The notes beneath the pieces were generated by a model. It did no database searches and had not been told where the DNA came from. It saw nothing but the letters and a program-made list of their open reading frames with translations. DNA of 64,000 bases from Flavobacteriales bacterium. GTDB taxonomy: Bacteria; Bacteroidota; Bacteroidia; Flavobacteriales_F; PHOS-HE28. Positions 51,728-60,081 of the stretch are shown here, one piece after another (the first letter of the stretch is position 1; the number at the start of each line of letters is the position of its first letter). A program made the position numbers and the translations under genes. The DNA lies in NCBI GenBank assembly GCA_020635675.1, contig JACJZJ010000004.1:372001-436000 (forward strand), in the 5' to 3' direction.

Positions 51728-54700
51728 TCAGTGTTTATGCTCGATCATCGCATTCACCACCCCCACCGTCCTCACACTCACCGTACACACCCGCTTCAAG
51801 AGGTCTATCACCTTCTCCTTATGGTCCGCGAAGCGGTAGGTGTTGAACTTCTCGCGGATGGTGGGGTCCTTGGGTTTCTTCTCCTTGTACTGGTCCAGCA
51901 CCCACTCCAGGGCGCTGCGGTTGCCCAGCTTGTAGTCCCAGGCTTCCTTGGGGATGCCCTTCAGTAGGGTGAGCTCGTCCAGCTCGATGATGCCTGCTTC
52001 CTTGTCCGCCTTCAGCTTCACTTTCACTTTGGGTTGGCGGGCGTAGAGGGCTTGCGGCTCGTGGGCCTCATCCTCGATCAGCTTCTTCTGCTTCTTCTGC
52101 TCCGCTTTGGTCTGACTGGTCACCAGTTCCAGCTTGTAGGGCTCCACGGTCTCGTAGCCGATGTGCAGGTCCATCAGCTCCTTGCCCCATTGGCTCCACT
52201 GCCAGAAGTCCTGGTAGAAGGGTATGCGCGGGAACTCGCGCTTCAGGTTCAGCTTGTACTTCTCGCGGTAGGCCGGATCGTGCAGCACGGCGTACACGTA
52301 GTGGAACACATCCTCCTTCTTGATCTTCTTGTCGCCGTAATGGTTTGTGAACTGCGCAAGGCCCCAGTCGGTGAGGTTGTCGTGCTTTACTCCATCCGCA
52401 TCGTCAATGGCAAAAGGGACTGCCTTCGAGTCCCCGGCAAAATGCAGGTCGAAAACTCGATCAGAGGAAAGAACCCAGAGGCCCTTGTCGCTGGGACAAA
52501 TGGAAAGACAGCGATTGGGCGTTTTCAGGTCTTCGCCAAATGCTGCATAGTGGTTGCGAGTCAGTCGGTCGCTTAAGTTCTCCTCCTCATAATACCAGAC
52601 AGAGTGATATGGCCTGTAATGGGCTTGAACGATTCTCTTCTCATCGTACTTCAATACATCACCTCTCTTGTAGGTGTCCTTCAGACTTGAACTCCATTTC
52701 AGTGTGGGTCCAAATGATTCGTCACGATTGCTCAAGAGGCGGTTGTACTCATTGATGAAGTACTTCAACTTCTTGCCTAAGCGCTCTTGCGATTCATCAT
52801 AGACCCATTCATCACGGTTTGTCGAGACGCCATTGAACACAGAAGTGAACAATGCGTTCTGTTCACCAACAAGCGGGAGCAGTGAATCGAACTCGTTTGT
52901 GCCTTGCTCAAGCCACGTGTACTTCTTATCAGGATGAATCTCGCGGAAGGACAGCTTGCTTAGGTCCTCGGTCACTCTGAACCATTCCCATTTCTCCTCC
53001 TTCCGCATTTCATCGCTCAACTCGGTATAGAAGATCTGGCAGGGTCCGCTTTGTTGCTCTTTGCGCACCAGGAACATTACGGCCACACCGGTCTGTATGC
53101 CGAAGACGTTGTGAGTTGTGCCCGCAATGCCTTTCTGTGTGCTGGTCCGAATGTCACTATGTGTGTCGATGATGTACGCGACGGCATAATCGTCCTGCAC
53201 GCATTTGCGGAAGCCATCGAGCGTGCGGCTGTCGATGAAGCTACGGTTGGTGATGAAGGCGATGACGCCGTTCTTGTCCACACGGTCCATGGCCCAGCGG
53301 TAGAAGCGCGTGTACATGTCGTAGGCCTTGGTCTTCTGCGCTGTGCTGTACTTGATGTAGGTGTTCTTGATCCGCTTGTCGATGGTGGGGTACGCGCGGT
53401 TCTTGTTGTTCTCGTTCTCGTTCTTCTGGTTGGCGTTGTAAGGCGGGTTGCCGATCACCACGCTGATCTTGCGCTCATTCTGCCGCCGGATGCGTATGGC
53501 GTTCTCGCTGCTGATGCCGAAGATGTCGTGCTGCACGCCCGCGCCCAGGCCCGCGGTATTGTCCAGCGTATCCACGAAGCAGAGGTTGGGGAACTGCTTG
53601 TAGTGCCCCATCTTCTGCTTGAAGGTGAACTCGATGTTGAGGTTGGCCACGTAATAGGGCAGGATGGCCACCTCGTTTGCGTGTATCTCTTCCGCGTATT
53701 TGTAGGTGAGCTTGTGCGGCGGTATGTGGTCGATGATGTCGCAGATGAAGGTGCCCGTGCCGGTGGCGGGGTCCAGGATCTCCACGTGCTCGTCGCTCAG
53801 GCTCTTACCGAAGTGCTGGTGCAGCAGCTGGTCCGTGCTGCGCACCATGAAGCGCACGATCTCGTTGGGGGTGTACACCACGCCCAGGCGGTCGGCGGCC
53901 TTGGGGTTGTAGGCCTTGTAGAAGTTCTCGTAGAGCACTTTGAGGAACTTCTGCTTCTCGTGGTGGTCCGTGATGCCGGCGGCCGTGGCGTTGATGGCCT
54001 CGTAATAGTGCTCGATGCTGGCCAGCAGGTTCTTGCGCCGCTCATAGTCGAACACGGTGCCCAGCAGCTTTTCCAATTCCCGAGCGATGTTGTTCTGGCG
54101 ATGGAAGTCGGGCTCATCGAAGATCTTCTGGAACAGCTCGGCCGTGAGGAGGTGCTGGATCAGCATCTCGCGCACATCCTCCACCGTCACCTCCGGGTTG
54201 ATCTCGTGGCGGCAGAGCTCCAGGAATGCATCGCGCGCGAGGATGAAGTCCTTGTTCTTGCTGCCGGCCGCGATCAGCTCGCGCTGTAGGTGTTCCAGCA
54301 GTTGGGGAATGTCGGCCTTGAAGTTGTCCAGCGCTTTTTCGAACTCCACCACGGTGGCGTTCTTGAAGGAGAGCCACTGCAAGAGCAGCTTGTGCAGCTT
54401 GGCACTGTCCTTCATGTCCACGCGCATCACTTCCTCGCCGTACTGGAAGAGCACGGCGTGTTGCGTGTCCTCGAAGAGCGCATTGGTGAGCGGGTAGCCC
54501 TTCTTCTGCTTCTTGTCGACCTCTTCCTCCAGGTCGTCCTTGGTGTCCTTGCTCTCCCAGATCCCGAGCGTGAGGCCCCAGCTGTTCTGCAAGGCGCCGT
54601 CGGGCTGCACCTGCACGCCATGCGTTCCCAGGATGCGCTTCTCCAGTACTACCTCGAAGTTCTGCTTCCGCGCATACTCGTTGAGCAGGATCCAGAAATA

Positions 54701-54790
54701 GCCGCGCACGCTCTGCTCGTTGGTGCTCTTGCCAAACTGGAGCGCCTTGGCGAGGTCGTTGTGGTAGCGGTCGATGAGGGGGTGGGACAT
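51728..54790 (-). CDS. Type IIG/ISP-like restriction-modification enzyme
   Basis: A 1020-residue fusion. An N-terminal nuclease domain has a PD-(D/E)XK pattern (PDGALQNSWGLTLGIWESKD). A helical connector is followed by an N6-adenine methyltransferase with GVVYTPNEIVRFMV, DPATGTGTFICDI (motif I) and VVIGNPPYNANQ (motif IV, NPPY). The C-terminal part (about 650-1020) includes RAYPTIDKRI upstream and DPAYREKYKLNLKREFPRIPFY, a signature of type ISP target-recognition domains. No DEAD-box helicase motif is present, so it is type IIG-like rather than a full type ISP enzyme. The ATG at 54790 is the only start with a normal N terminus. The last 70 or so codons recur three times downstream. Confidence 0.88.
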   Translation of the reverse strand: MSHPLIDRYHNDLAKALQFGKSTNEQSVRGYFWILLNEYARKQNFEVVLEKRILGTHGVQVQPDGALQNSWGLTLGIWESKDTKDDLEEEVDKKQKKGYPLTNALFEDTQHAVLFQYGEEVMRVDMKDSAKLHKLLLQWLSFKNATVVEFEKALDNFKADIPQLLEHLQRELIAAGSKNKDFILARDAFLELCRHEINPEVTVEDVREMLIQHLLTAELFQKIFDEPDFHRQNNIARELEKLLGTVFDYERRKNLLASIEHYYEAINATAAGITDHHEKQKFLKVLYENFYKAYNPKAADRLGVVYTPNEIVRFMVRSTDQLLHQHFGKSLSDEHVEILDPATGTGTFICDIIDHIPPHKLTYKYAEEIHANEVAILPYYVANLNIEFTFKQKMGHYKQFPNLCFVDTLDNTAGLGAGVQHDIFGISSENAIRIRRQNERKISVVIGNPPYNANQKNENENNKNRAYPTIDKRIKNTYIKYSTAQKTKAYDMYTRFYRWAMDRVDKNGVIAFITNRSFIDSRTLDGFRKCVQDDYAVAYIIDTHSDIRTSTQKGIAGTTHNVFGIQTGVAVMFLVRKEQQSGPCQIFYTELSDEMRKEEKWEWFRVTEDLSKLSFREIHPDKKYTWLEQGTNEFDSLLPLVGEQNALFTSVFNGVSTNRDEWVYDESQERLGKKLKYFINEYNRLLSNRDESFGPTLKWSSSLKDTYKRGDVLKYDEKRIVQAHYRPYHSVWYYEEENLSDRLTRNHYAAFGEDLKTPNRCLSICPSDKGLWVLSSDRVFDLHFAGDSKAVPFAIDDADGVKHDNLTDWGLAQFTNHYGDKKIKKEDVFHYVYAVLHDPAYREKYKLNLKREFPRIPFYQDFWQWSQWGKELMDLHIGYETVEPYKLELVTSQTKAEQKKQKKLIEDEAHEPQALYARQPKVKVKLKADKEAGIIELDELTLLKGIPKEAWDYKLGNRSALEWVLDQYKEKKPKDPTIREKFNTYRFADHKEKVIDLLKRVCTVSVRTVGVVNAMIEHKH

Positions 54791-55010
54791 GGAGAATTGA
54801 TCGCCCGCTTGACTTCTAGCAATACTAGACACAATGGATACACAAATGCACACCCCGATCCATAGCTTTCAACAAGGCATGCCTTATTCCACATTGCCCA
54901 GGGCCCGCACTTTTTTGCACCTACCCTCCCCTGTCACCGATGATCCCTCGCAATAGGTGTCTCAGATATCGTGTCCGCTTGCTAGATTCACGTATCAGCC
55001 CTCAACGACC

Positions 55011-56966
55011 ATGGAACGGATAGGTTCTAACCTCATGACCCGGAGCGTTCAAGTCGCCATGCTATGCACAGTGGTCATGCTCGGATGCAAGAAGGACCCG
55101 GAAGATCCCACGACGGCGGATACCAGCACGAATACCGAGCAAGTGGGAATACAGCAGATCAGCGGAACGGTGGTCCTGCCGGCCGGAAGTTCGATCCCAA
55201 TGGGCAGCTTGGAGGTGGTTACGCCGGTCCAGATGGTCACTGTCGATAGCTCAGGCAGCTACATGACCAATACCATCGCCAATGTCTTTGTAACGTCGCT
55301 GGTGTTGGATGGCAATGGTGAACTGATGCTGATGGGCTATAACTATCCGGGCCAGACGGATCTCACCATCTCCGCCCAAAGCACCGCACTTGCGTTGATC
55401 ATGAACACGTTCCCCGTGCTTCATTTGGATGATCAGGCCAAACAGGACCTCATCACCACTCTGCTCTCCGACCCGAACCTTCCAGCCCTGGTATCGGAGA
55501 TCGAAAACAGCCTGACGAACAATGTGTCCTTTTGTGACACGAGCAACGCGGCCTTGAAGCAGGCCATCATCGATCTATTCCAGAATGGGACGCAGCAAAG
55601 CCTTTTTTGTCCTGACCCGCCGGTCCAATTGTACCGAGGAGGCAGGGATGTGACCCTGGTGAACGTGTCCGCTGCGAGCTATGCCATCGGTGTATACCGG
55701 GATGGCACCAACATCCAGAATTTGGAGCTGAGTGCACCCCGGTTCTTCTATGCTAGTGTATCCGACGTAGTAGACGGGGCAGGAACGATCGGCGGCGACC
55801 CGTCTCAGGTATCATTCAGCATGGACGGAGATGGCGACTTCGAGATCCGCATGCACGCAGGTGACCCGACCCAACAAGGTTCATGGGCCGAGCAGCATTC
55901 GGGGCTCTGGCTGAACGTGAAGGATGCCGCCGTTGACCTGACCGTACTGCTGGCCGGCGCGCTGCCTACCGGATGTTTCTCGGCCCTGGTGCAACGAGTG
56001 ACGGACGTAGTGGCCGCCGTTGCAGCCACTAACCCGAATATTTCATCGCCAGCGGACCTGACGGCGTACATGATCGATGTGTATGTCGCCGTGCACGATG
56101 GATCCACCAACCTGTTCGAACAATGTGCACCTCAAGCATCGCTGGACCCCAATGCCTTGACCCGGTTCTTTTCAAAGATCGGGAAGGTCGTCTCCCTGCT
56201 CGGCAAGGTCGGGACGATCGGCACGGCCATGAACGTGACCGCACGAAGCACTCATTTGTTCCTTTGTACCAGTGCTCTGGACACGTGCTTCACGGCTACG
56301 GGCAATACCGTCATGCCCTGTGGTGGATGTGGAGGCTCTAGCACGGTCACGGATATCGATGGCAATGTCTATCCCATCGTTCAGATCGGCTCACAATGTT
56401 GGCTGGCCGAAAACCTGAGGACCAGTCGCTACCGCAATGGAGACTCGATCCCCAATGTGACGGACATAGGTGCATGGCCGGATCTTAACAGCGACGCTTA
56501 CTGTAACTATGAAAATAATGTCACTTACGACGCTATTTATGGCAAACTGTACAATTGGTTTGCAGCAGTAGATCCCCGCCATATTTGCCCCCTAGGCTGG
56601 CATGTACCAACCGACGCTGAATGGCAACAACTGGAAAGCACACTGGGCATGCCAGCTGCAGAACTCGGAAATTTGGGACTTAGAGGCGCAACTCAGAATG
56701 TAGGTGGTCAACTGAAGTTGACCGCTCTATGGGATACTCCCAATACCGGTGCCACCAACAGTAGTGGTTTGTCCGCCTCACCAGGTGGAGTTATTGGCCT
56801 CGATGGTCTCTGCCAGCAGTTGGGGGCCACTGGAAAATGGTGGAGCGCCTCCGAGTACGATCAAGAAGATGCTTGGTTGCGGGGTTTGTACTACAACTAT
56901 GCAAGTGTCTATAGGAATATAGCTGGTAAGCCGTATGGCTTTTGTATCCGTTGCGTGCGGGATTGA
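55011..56966 (+). CDS. FISUMP-domain lipoprotein
   Basis: A 651-residue lipoprotein. The signal peptide ends MLGC before KKDPEDPTTAD. A beta-rich middle part follows, and a C-terminal FISUMP domain (about 470-650) contains DGNVYPIVQIGSQCWLAENL, YNWFAAV, CPLGWHVPTDAEW, GGQLKLT, GTNSSG-like, GKWWSASE and FCIRCVRD. FISUMP domains are surface carbohydrate-binding or adhesion modules. Starts at 55011 and 55035 are both possible; a GTG at 54957 is unlikely. The last 500 or so bases are visibly lower in G+C than the first 1400, so the FISUMP part may be an acquired module. It is flanked by the R-M gene (divergent) and the SRAP gene. Confidence 0.83.
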   Translation: MERIGSNLMTRSVQVAMLCTVVMLGCKKDPEDPTTADTSTNTEQVGIQQISGTVVLPAGSSIPMGSLEVVTPVQMVTVDSSGSYMTNTIANVFVTSLVLDGNGELMLMGYNYPGQTDLTISAQSTALALIMNTFPVLHLDDQAKQDLITTLLSDPNLPALVSEIENSLTNNVSFCDTSNAALKQAIIDLFQNGTQQSLFCPDPPVQLYRGGRDVTLVNVSAASYAIGVYRDGTNIQNLELSAPRFFYASVSDVVDGAGTIGGDPSQVSFSMDGDGDFEIRMHAGDPTQQGSWAEQHSGLWLNVKDAAVDLTVLLAGALPTGCFSALVQRVTDVVAAVAATNPNISSPADLTAYMIDVYVAVHDGSTNLFEQCAPQASLDPNALTRFFSKIGKVVSLLGKVGTIGTAMNVTARSTHLFLCTSALDTCFTATGNTVMPCGGCGGSSTVTDIDGNVYPIVQIGSQCWLAENLRTSRYRNGDSIPNVTDIGAWPDLNSDAYCNYENNVTYDAIYGKLYNWFAAVDPRHICPLGWHVPTDAEWQQLESTLGMPAAELGNLGLRGATQNVGGQLKLTALWDTPNTGATNSSGLSASPGGVIGLDGLCQQLGATGKWWSASEYDQEDAWLRGLYYNYASVYRNIAGKPYGFCIRCVRD

Positions 56967-57040
56967 CACAGTTCAAATCTCTGATCCCGTTGGGTATGGC
57001 GTACGTATCCCGCGCCCTACTCCCCCTCCCCCCCCACCCC

Positions 57041-57128
57041 ATCCACCCTTTCCTCTTCCCCGCCTTATCCCATATCCCGTGCGCGTGTCCTCCCGATCGT
57101 ACATGATCGGGCGGGTGCGGCGGTGGGT
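57041..57128 (-). pseudogene. Degenerate copy of the 3' part of the 69-codon gene
   Basis: The minus strand reads HRRTRPIMYDREDTRTGY then RGREERVDG. It matches the 58325-58534 gene product segment RRRTRQIVYDLKDPRTGY then PEERVYRV. DNA similarity includes ccgtgcg and gcgggtgcggcgg. It has no start and lies beyond the SRAP and 153-residue genes as seen from the intact copy. Confidence 0.65.
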
Positions 57129-57145
57129 GTGCCTACCTTGTTTTC

Positions 57146-57871
57146 ATGTGCTACTCCTCCCAGCTCGTGATCCAGGTCGACCATGACTTCCGGAAGCAGA
57201 ACGAACGCATGGCGCGGCGCCTCAAGAAGCGCTGGGCCGAGGAGGCCATGAACAAATGGCACTACGCCAATGCCTTTGCCCGGCCCCTCTGGCCCGTGCT
57301 CACCGCCGAGGATCCCGAGACATTCCATGACCTGCAATGGGGCCTGGTGCCCACCTGGGCCAAGGACCCCGATGCGTTCCTGAAGAAGGCGCCGACCTAC
57401 AACGCCGTGAGCGGGACGGCGTATGACAAGCCCAGCTTCCGCGGCGCCATGAAGCACGGCCACCGCTGCCTGATCCCCGTCACCGGGTTCTATGAATGGA
57501 TGCACGTGGGCAAGGTCAAGTACCCGCACTTCATCCACCTGAAGAGCCGGGAGCTGTTCTTCCTGGCCGGCATCTATGAGAACGGCACCTTCAGCATCCT
57601 CACCTGCCCGGCCAACCCGCTGATGGCGCACATCCACAACAGCAAGAAGCGGATGCCCGTGATCCTGCCCCAGGCCGAGGAGGAGACCTGGCTGAAGGCC
57701 GGGCTGACCCAGGAGGAGGTGCTGGCCCTCTGCCGCCCTTATCCGGACGACGACATGGAGGCCTGGACGGTGGGGCGCGGCATCACCAGTCGCTCGGCAG
57801 ATCCCAATACCCCTCAAGCTGCGGTGCCGGTGGACTATCCGGAGCTTCGTGAAGCGCCTCGGCTGCCATGA
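57146..57871 (+). CDS. yedK: SRAP (HMCES/YedK-type) abasic-site-protecting protein
   Basis: A 241-residue SRAP-domain protein. Cys2 (MCYSSQL) is the nucleophile that forms a stable thiazolidine with abasic sites in single-stranded DNA. Asn (TYNAVSGTAYDKPSFRG), Glu (IPVTGFYEW) and His (AHIHNSKKRMPVI) complete the active site. The usual N-A-R-x-E stretch is here NAVSGT, while the catalytic residues remain. Length is normal. The ATG at 57146 must be the start because Cys2 requires it. A TACCTTGT element 8 bp upstream resembles a -7 box. Its 3' end overlaps the convergent 153-residue gene by 89 bp. Confidence 0.93.
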   Translation: MCYSSQLVIQVDHDFRKQNERMARRLKKRWAEEAMNKWHYANAFARPLWPVLTAEDPETFHDLQWGLVPTWAKDPDAFLKKAPTYNAVSGTAYDKPSFRGAMKHGHRCLIPVTGFYEWMHVGKVKYPHFIHLKSRELFFLAGIYENGTFSILTCPANPLMAHIHNSKKRMPVILPQAEEETWLKAGLTQEEVLALCRPYPDDDMEAWTVGRGITSRSADPNTPQAAVPVDYPELREAPRLP

Positions 57872-58244
57872 GCTGCTCCTGCGTGCGGAACACCCGGTAG
57901 ATCACCCGCTTGTTGTCCGTGATGGAATAGATCACCGTGCCCTGGCGGAAGCTCCACTTGCGCTCCACGATGGGGAAGGTGATCAGGCGATGGTCGATGT
58001 GCACCTGGTCCTTCACGTGGTAGCGCGCGAAGTCCGCGATCGCGGCGATCAGCTGCGCGCGCGTCACCTCGAAGTGCATCTCCAGCGCCCCGTCCGGTGC
58101 ACGGGTGTGGATCACGTAGTGCACCTCCCGCCCGGCGGGCCGCCGGTTCAGGATCGGCACCACCTGCCCCTTGTAAGGCACCAGTCCGTTGACCGGAAAA
58201 TGGCGCACCCACGGCCGATCGACGAAATAGGCGGCAGCGCCCAT
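57783..58244 (-). CDS. 153-residue hypothetical protein
   Basis: A soluble alpha/beta protein with no membrane helix: MGAAAYFVDRPWVRHFPVNG, then VHYVIHTRAPDGALEMHFEVTRAQL, then TVIYSITDNKRVIYRVFRTQE. The last 30 residues are acidic and Pro-rich. The frame is open upstream from a TTG at 58301; the ATG at 58244 gives a more usual N terminus. It overlaps the SRAP gene by 89 bp on the opposite strand, and its upstream neighbour is the intact 69-codon gene (80 bp). I do not recognise a family. Confidence 0.6.
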   Translation of the reverse strand: MGAAAYFVDRPWVRHFPVNGLVPYKGQVVPILNRRPAGREVHYVIHTRAPDGALEMHFEVTRAQLIAAIADFARYHVKDQVHIDHRLITFPIVERKWSFRQGTVIYSITDNKRVIYRVFRTQEQLMAAEALHEAPDSPPAPQLEGYWDLPSDW

Positions 58245-58324
58245 GTGCAGAAGATAGGACCCCCGCCGGCGCGGATCTTCGATCCGTGTCCTCTTTCTCA
58301 ACCTCTTCCCTCATCCCCAATAGG

Positions 58325-58534
58325 TCACGCTTCCCCCTCCTCCCTCACCCGATACACCCTTTCCTCCGGCTGCCTGGTGACATACCCCGTGCGGGGGTCC
58401 TTCAGGTCGTACACGATCTGGCGGGTGCGGCGGCGGTAGTAGCGGCCGATCACCGTCCAGGTGATACCCGCCTGCAGGCGCACCCGATCGCCGATGGCGA
58501 AGCGGGCGCGTGACGCCAAAGCCGTCCGATCCAT
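58325..58534 (-). CDS. 69-residue small SH3-like protein
   Basis: A short protein beginning MDRTALASRARFAIGDRVRL, followed by WTVIGRYYRRRTRQIVY, DLKDPRTGYVTRQPE and RVYRVREE. The strand-rich GDRVRL, TVIGRY, IVYDL pattern suggests an SH3 or KOW-type fold. The frame is open upstream, but the ATG at 58534 gives a normal N terminus. A degenerate copy of its 3' half occurs at 57041-57128 on the same strand, with the 153-residue and SRAP genes between the copies. Confidence 0.65.
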   Translation of the reverse strand: MDRTALASRARFAIGDRVRLQAGITWTVIGRYYRRRTRQIVYDLKDPRTGYVTRQPEERVYRVREEGEA

Positions 58535-58750
58535 TTGTGCAGTATACCGCCTGGACCTGTTCCGCCTCCGGCGGCCGGCACCGATAGCCCCAGGCCGGGG
58601 AAAGGTGGCCGGAGGCCACAGGTGTTCCGGTGGACGCGGAGCGGCCAAAAAGCCTGTTGGCTCCGCCACCTCAAAGCCTTTTGCTGCGCACCTGGCCGGG
58701 TGAGGTGGGGCTCCGGGTCCCTGGCCCGAGGTCCGGGGAAGGGTGCGGGT
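58535..58750. other. Noncoding stretch upstream of the dyad repeats
   Basis: I see no supported gene in this G+C-rich stretch. It contains a few small inverted repeats (for example GGCC-GGA-GGCC near 58609) but no tRNA-like or promoter-like element. Confidence 0.4.
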
Positions 58751-58819
58751 GGGTATGTGGAAATACATACCCCGGGTATGTAGAAATACATGGTAAGGGT
58801 ATGTAGAAACACGTAGGTG
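58751..58819. repeat. Three 23-bp direct repeats with inner dyads (candidate operator)
   Basis: GGGTATGTGGAAATACATAC begins at 58751; near copies begin at 58774 and 58797, exactly 23 bp apart. Each contains a dyad of the form GTATGT-N6-ACATAC (perfect in the first, partial in the others). The repeats lie 50-118 bp before the XRE regulator gene. An operator bound by that regulator or by another dimeric protein is the simplest reading. Confidence 0.6.
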
Positions 58820-58868
58820 AAGTGGTCGGCGGCGGTTTATTTGGCGCCCACCACCGGCAGGGGGCCGG

Positions 58869-59162
58869 ATGGATCATACAAGACACATGATCGGGAAACG
58901 GGTGGAGTTGCTGCGCAGGCTACGCGGCCTGTCGCAGAAGGAGTTGGGCATGGCGATCGGTCTGTCGCAGACGCGCGTAAGTGCTTTGGAATCCGGACAA
59001 CGGAAGGTGTCCTCCGTGGAGGTGGAGCGCCTGTGCCGCGCGTTGAACTGCCGGCTGGACGACCTGATGGGTGCGGAGGGGTCCATCACGATCACCTTCA
59101 CCTCCAACCCGTCCACACGGCCACCCCAGGACGACCCGGCCCCGGAGGCGGACACGGTGTAG
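58869..59162 (+). CDS. XRE-family helix-turn-helix regulator
   Basis: A 97-residue DNA-binding protein. The HTH region (about 10-65) reads GKRVELLRRLRGLSQKELGMAIGLSQTRVSALESGQ; SQKELGMAIG is the first helix of the turn and SQTRVSALES the recognition helix. A further EVERLCRALNCRLDDLM completes the five-helix XRE fold. A short Pro-rich tail follows. It acts as a cytoplasmic regulator, probably a dimer. The 23-bp dyad repeats just upstream are candidate autoregulatory sites. The ATG at 58869 is used. Confidence 0.9.
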   Translation: MDHTRHMIGKRVELLRRLRGLSQKELGMAIGLSQTRVSALESGQRKVSSVEVERLCRALNCRLDDLMGAEGSITITFTSNPSTRPPQDDPAPEADTV

Positions 59163-59345
59163 CGGTCCGGCATGCGGAACATGCCCCGCCGCCTGATGGT
59201 GGGCGGTGCCGCATACGAAAGGCTTACCGTGCCGGTCCGGGAGCATCGCCTTGTGCGCAAGGCATGGCGACCGTGCCCATGCTGGAGAAGGGATGTGCAC
59301 CTGATGCGGCAGTGGTGCGCACGTACTGCAGTGGATTGCGGACAT

Positions 59346-59816
59346 GATGCAGTGGTGGTCCTTACATGCTGCATGGGTCACAGACACATGATGCAGTGGT
59401 GGTCCATACAAGCTGCATGGGTCGTGGGCACAAGCTGCTGTGGTGGTCCATACAAGCTGCATGGGTCACAGGCACATGATGCAGTGGTGGTCCTTACATG
59501 CTGCATGGGTCGTGGGCACAAGCTGCAGTGGTGGTCCTTACATGCTGCATGGGTCATGGGCACATCATGCAGTGGTGGTCCTTACATGCTGCATGGGTCG
59601 TGGGCATATACTGCCGTGGTGGTCCACACATGCTGCATGGGTCGTGGGCACAAGCTGCAGTGGTGGTCCTTACATGCTGCATGGGTCATGGGCACATCAT
59701 GCAGTGGTGGTCCTTACATGCTGCATGGGTCATGGGCACATCATGCAGTGGTGGTCCTTACATACTGCATGGGTCGTGGGCACAAGCTGCAGTGGTGGTC
59801 CTTACATGCTGCATCA
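59346..59816. repeat. 44-bp tandem repeat array, about 10.7 units
   Basis: Units begin at 59346, 59390, 59434, 59478, 59522, 59566, 59610, 59654, 59698, 59742 and 59786, each 44 bp apart. The shared core is about TGGTGGTCCTTACATGCTGC followed by ATGGGTC. The last 10 or so bases vary among a few types. Each unit contains the palindrome CATGCTGCATG (variants CAAGCTGCATG). It has no stop in any forward frame; because 44 is not a multiple of 3, translation would give a 44-residue period. The 919-bp stretch 59163-60081 holds no other gene that I can support. Not a CRISPR array, because there are no unique spacers. Confidence 0.9.
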
Positions 59817-60081
59817 CTCCCGGGTCAACAAGGGCGGGTCGGTCCGTCGACAAGGCCTGCCCCACACCCACATACTGCCTTCTCCTGAAAATAAACTGGA
59901 CTATGCGGAAACCGGATGATCGGAAGCCCAATGCGCCATGGGTAGGCCCGGATACGCGGATGATCTATTCGGGAACCGGATAGGGAGGCCCGGTGCCGGA
60001 ACCCCCTTCCGTACGGGCCGTTGCAGGCCCCGGACCGCTCACAAAAACGGCGTGGCTCACCGGGTCCAGGAGCCCAATGTC

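Noticed and set aside
51728..54790. Full type ISP enzyme with helicase, or a type I system
   Set aside because: No Walker or DEAD-box motif is visible, the length (1020) is too short for a helicase, and no separate HsdS or HsdR gene is adjacent.
57146..57871. Inactive SRAP protein because the NAR-x-E stretch is altered
   Set aside because: The nucleophile Cys2, the Asn, the FYEW Glu and the His before RMP are all present, so loss of activity is not supported.
59346..59816. CRISPR array
   Set aside because: The 44-bp period has no unique spacers; the variable bases fall into a few recurring types, and no cas gene is in the window.
59172..59888. A 238-codon frame through the 44-bp repeats
   Set aside because: All three forward frames are open through the array, the product is a low-complexity Trp/Cys/His-rich repeat, and there is no signal or domain. 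I treat it as noncoding pending translation data.
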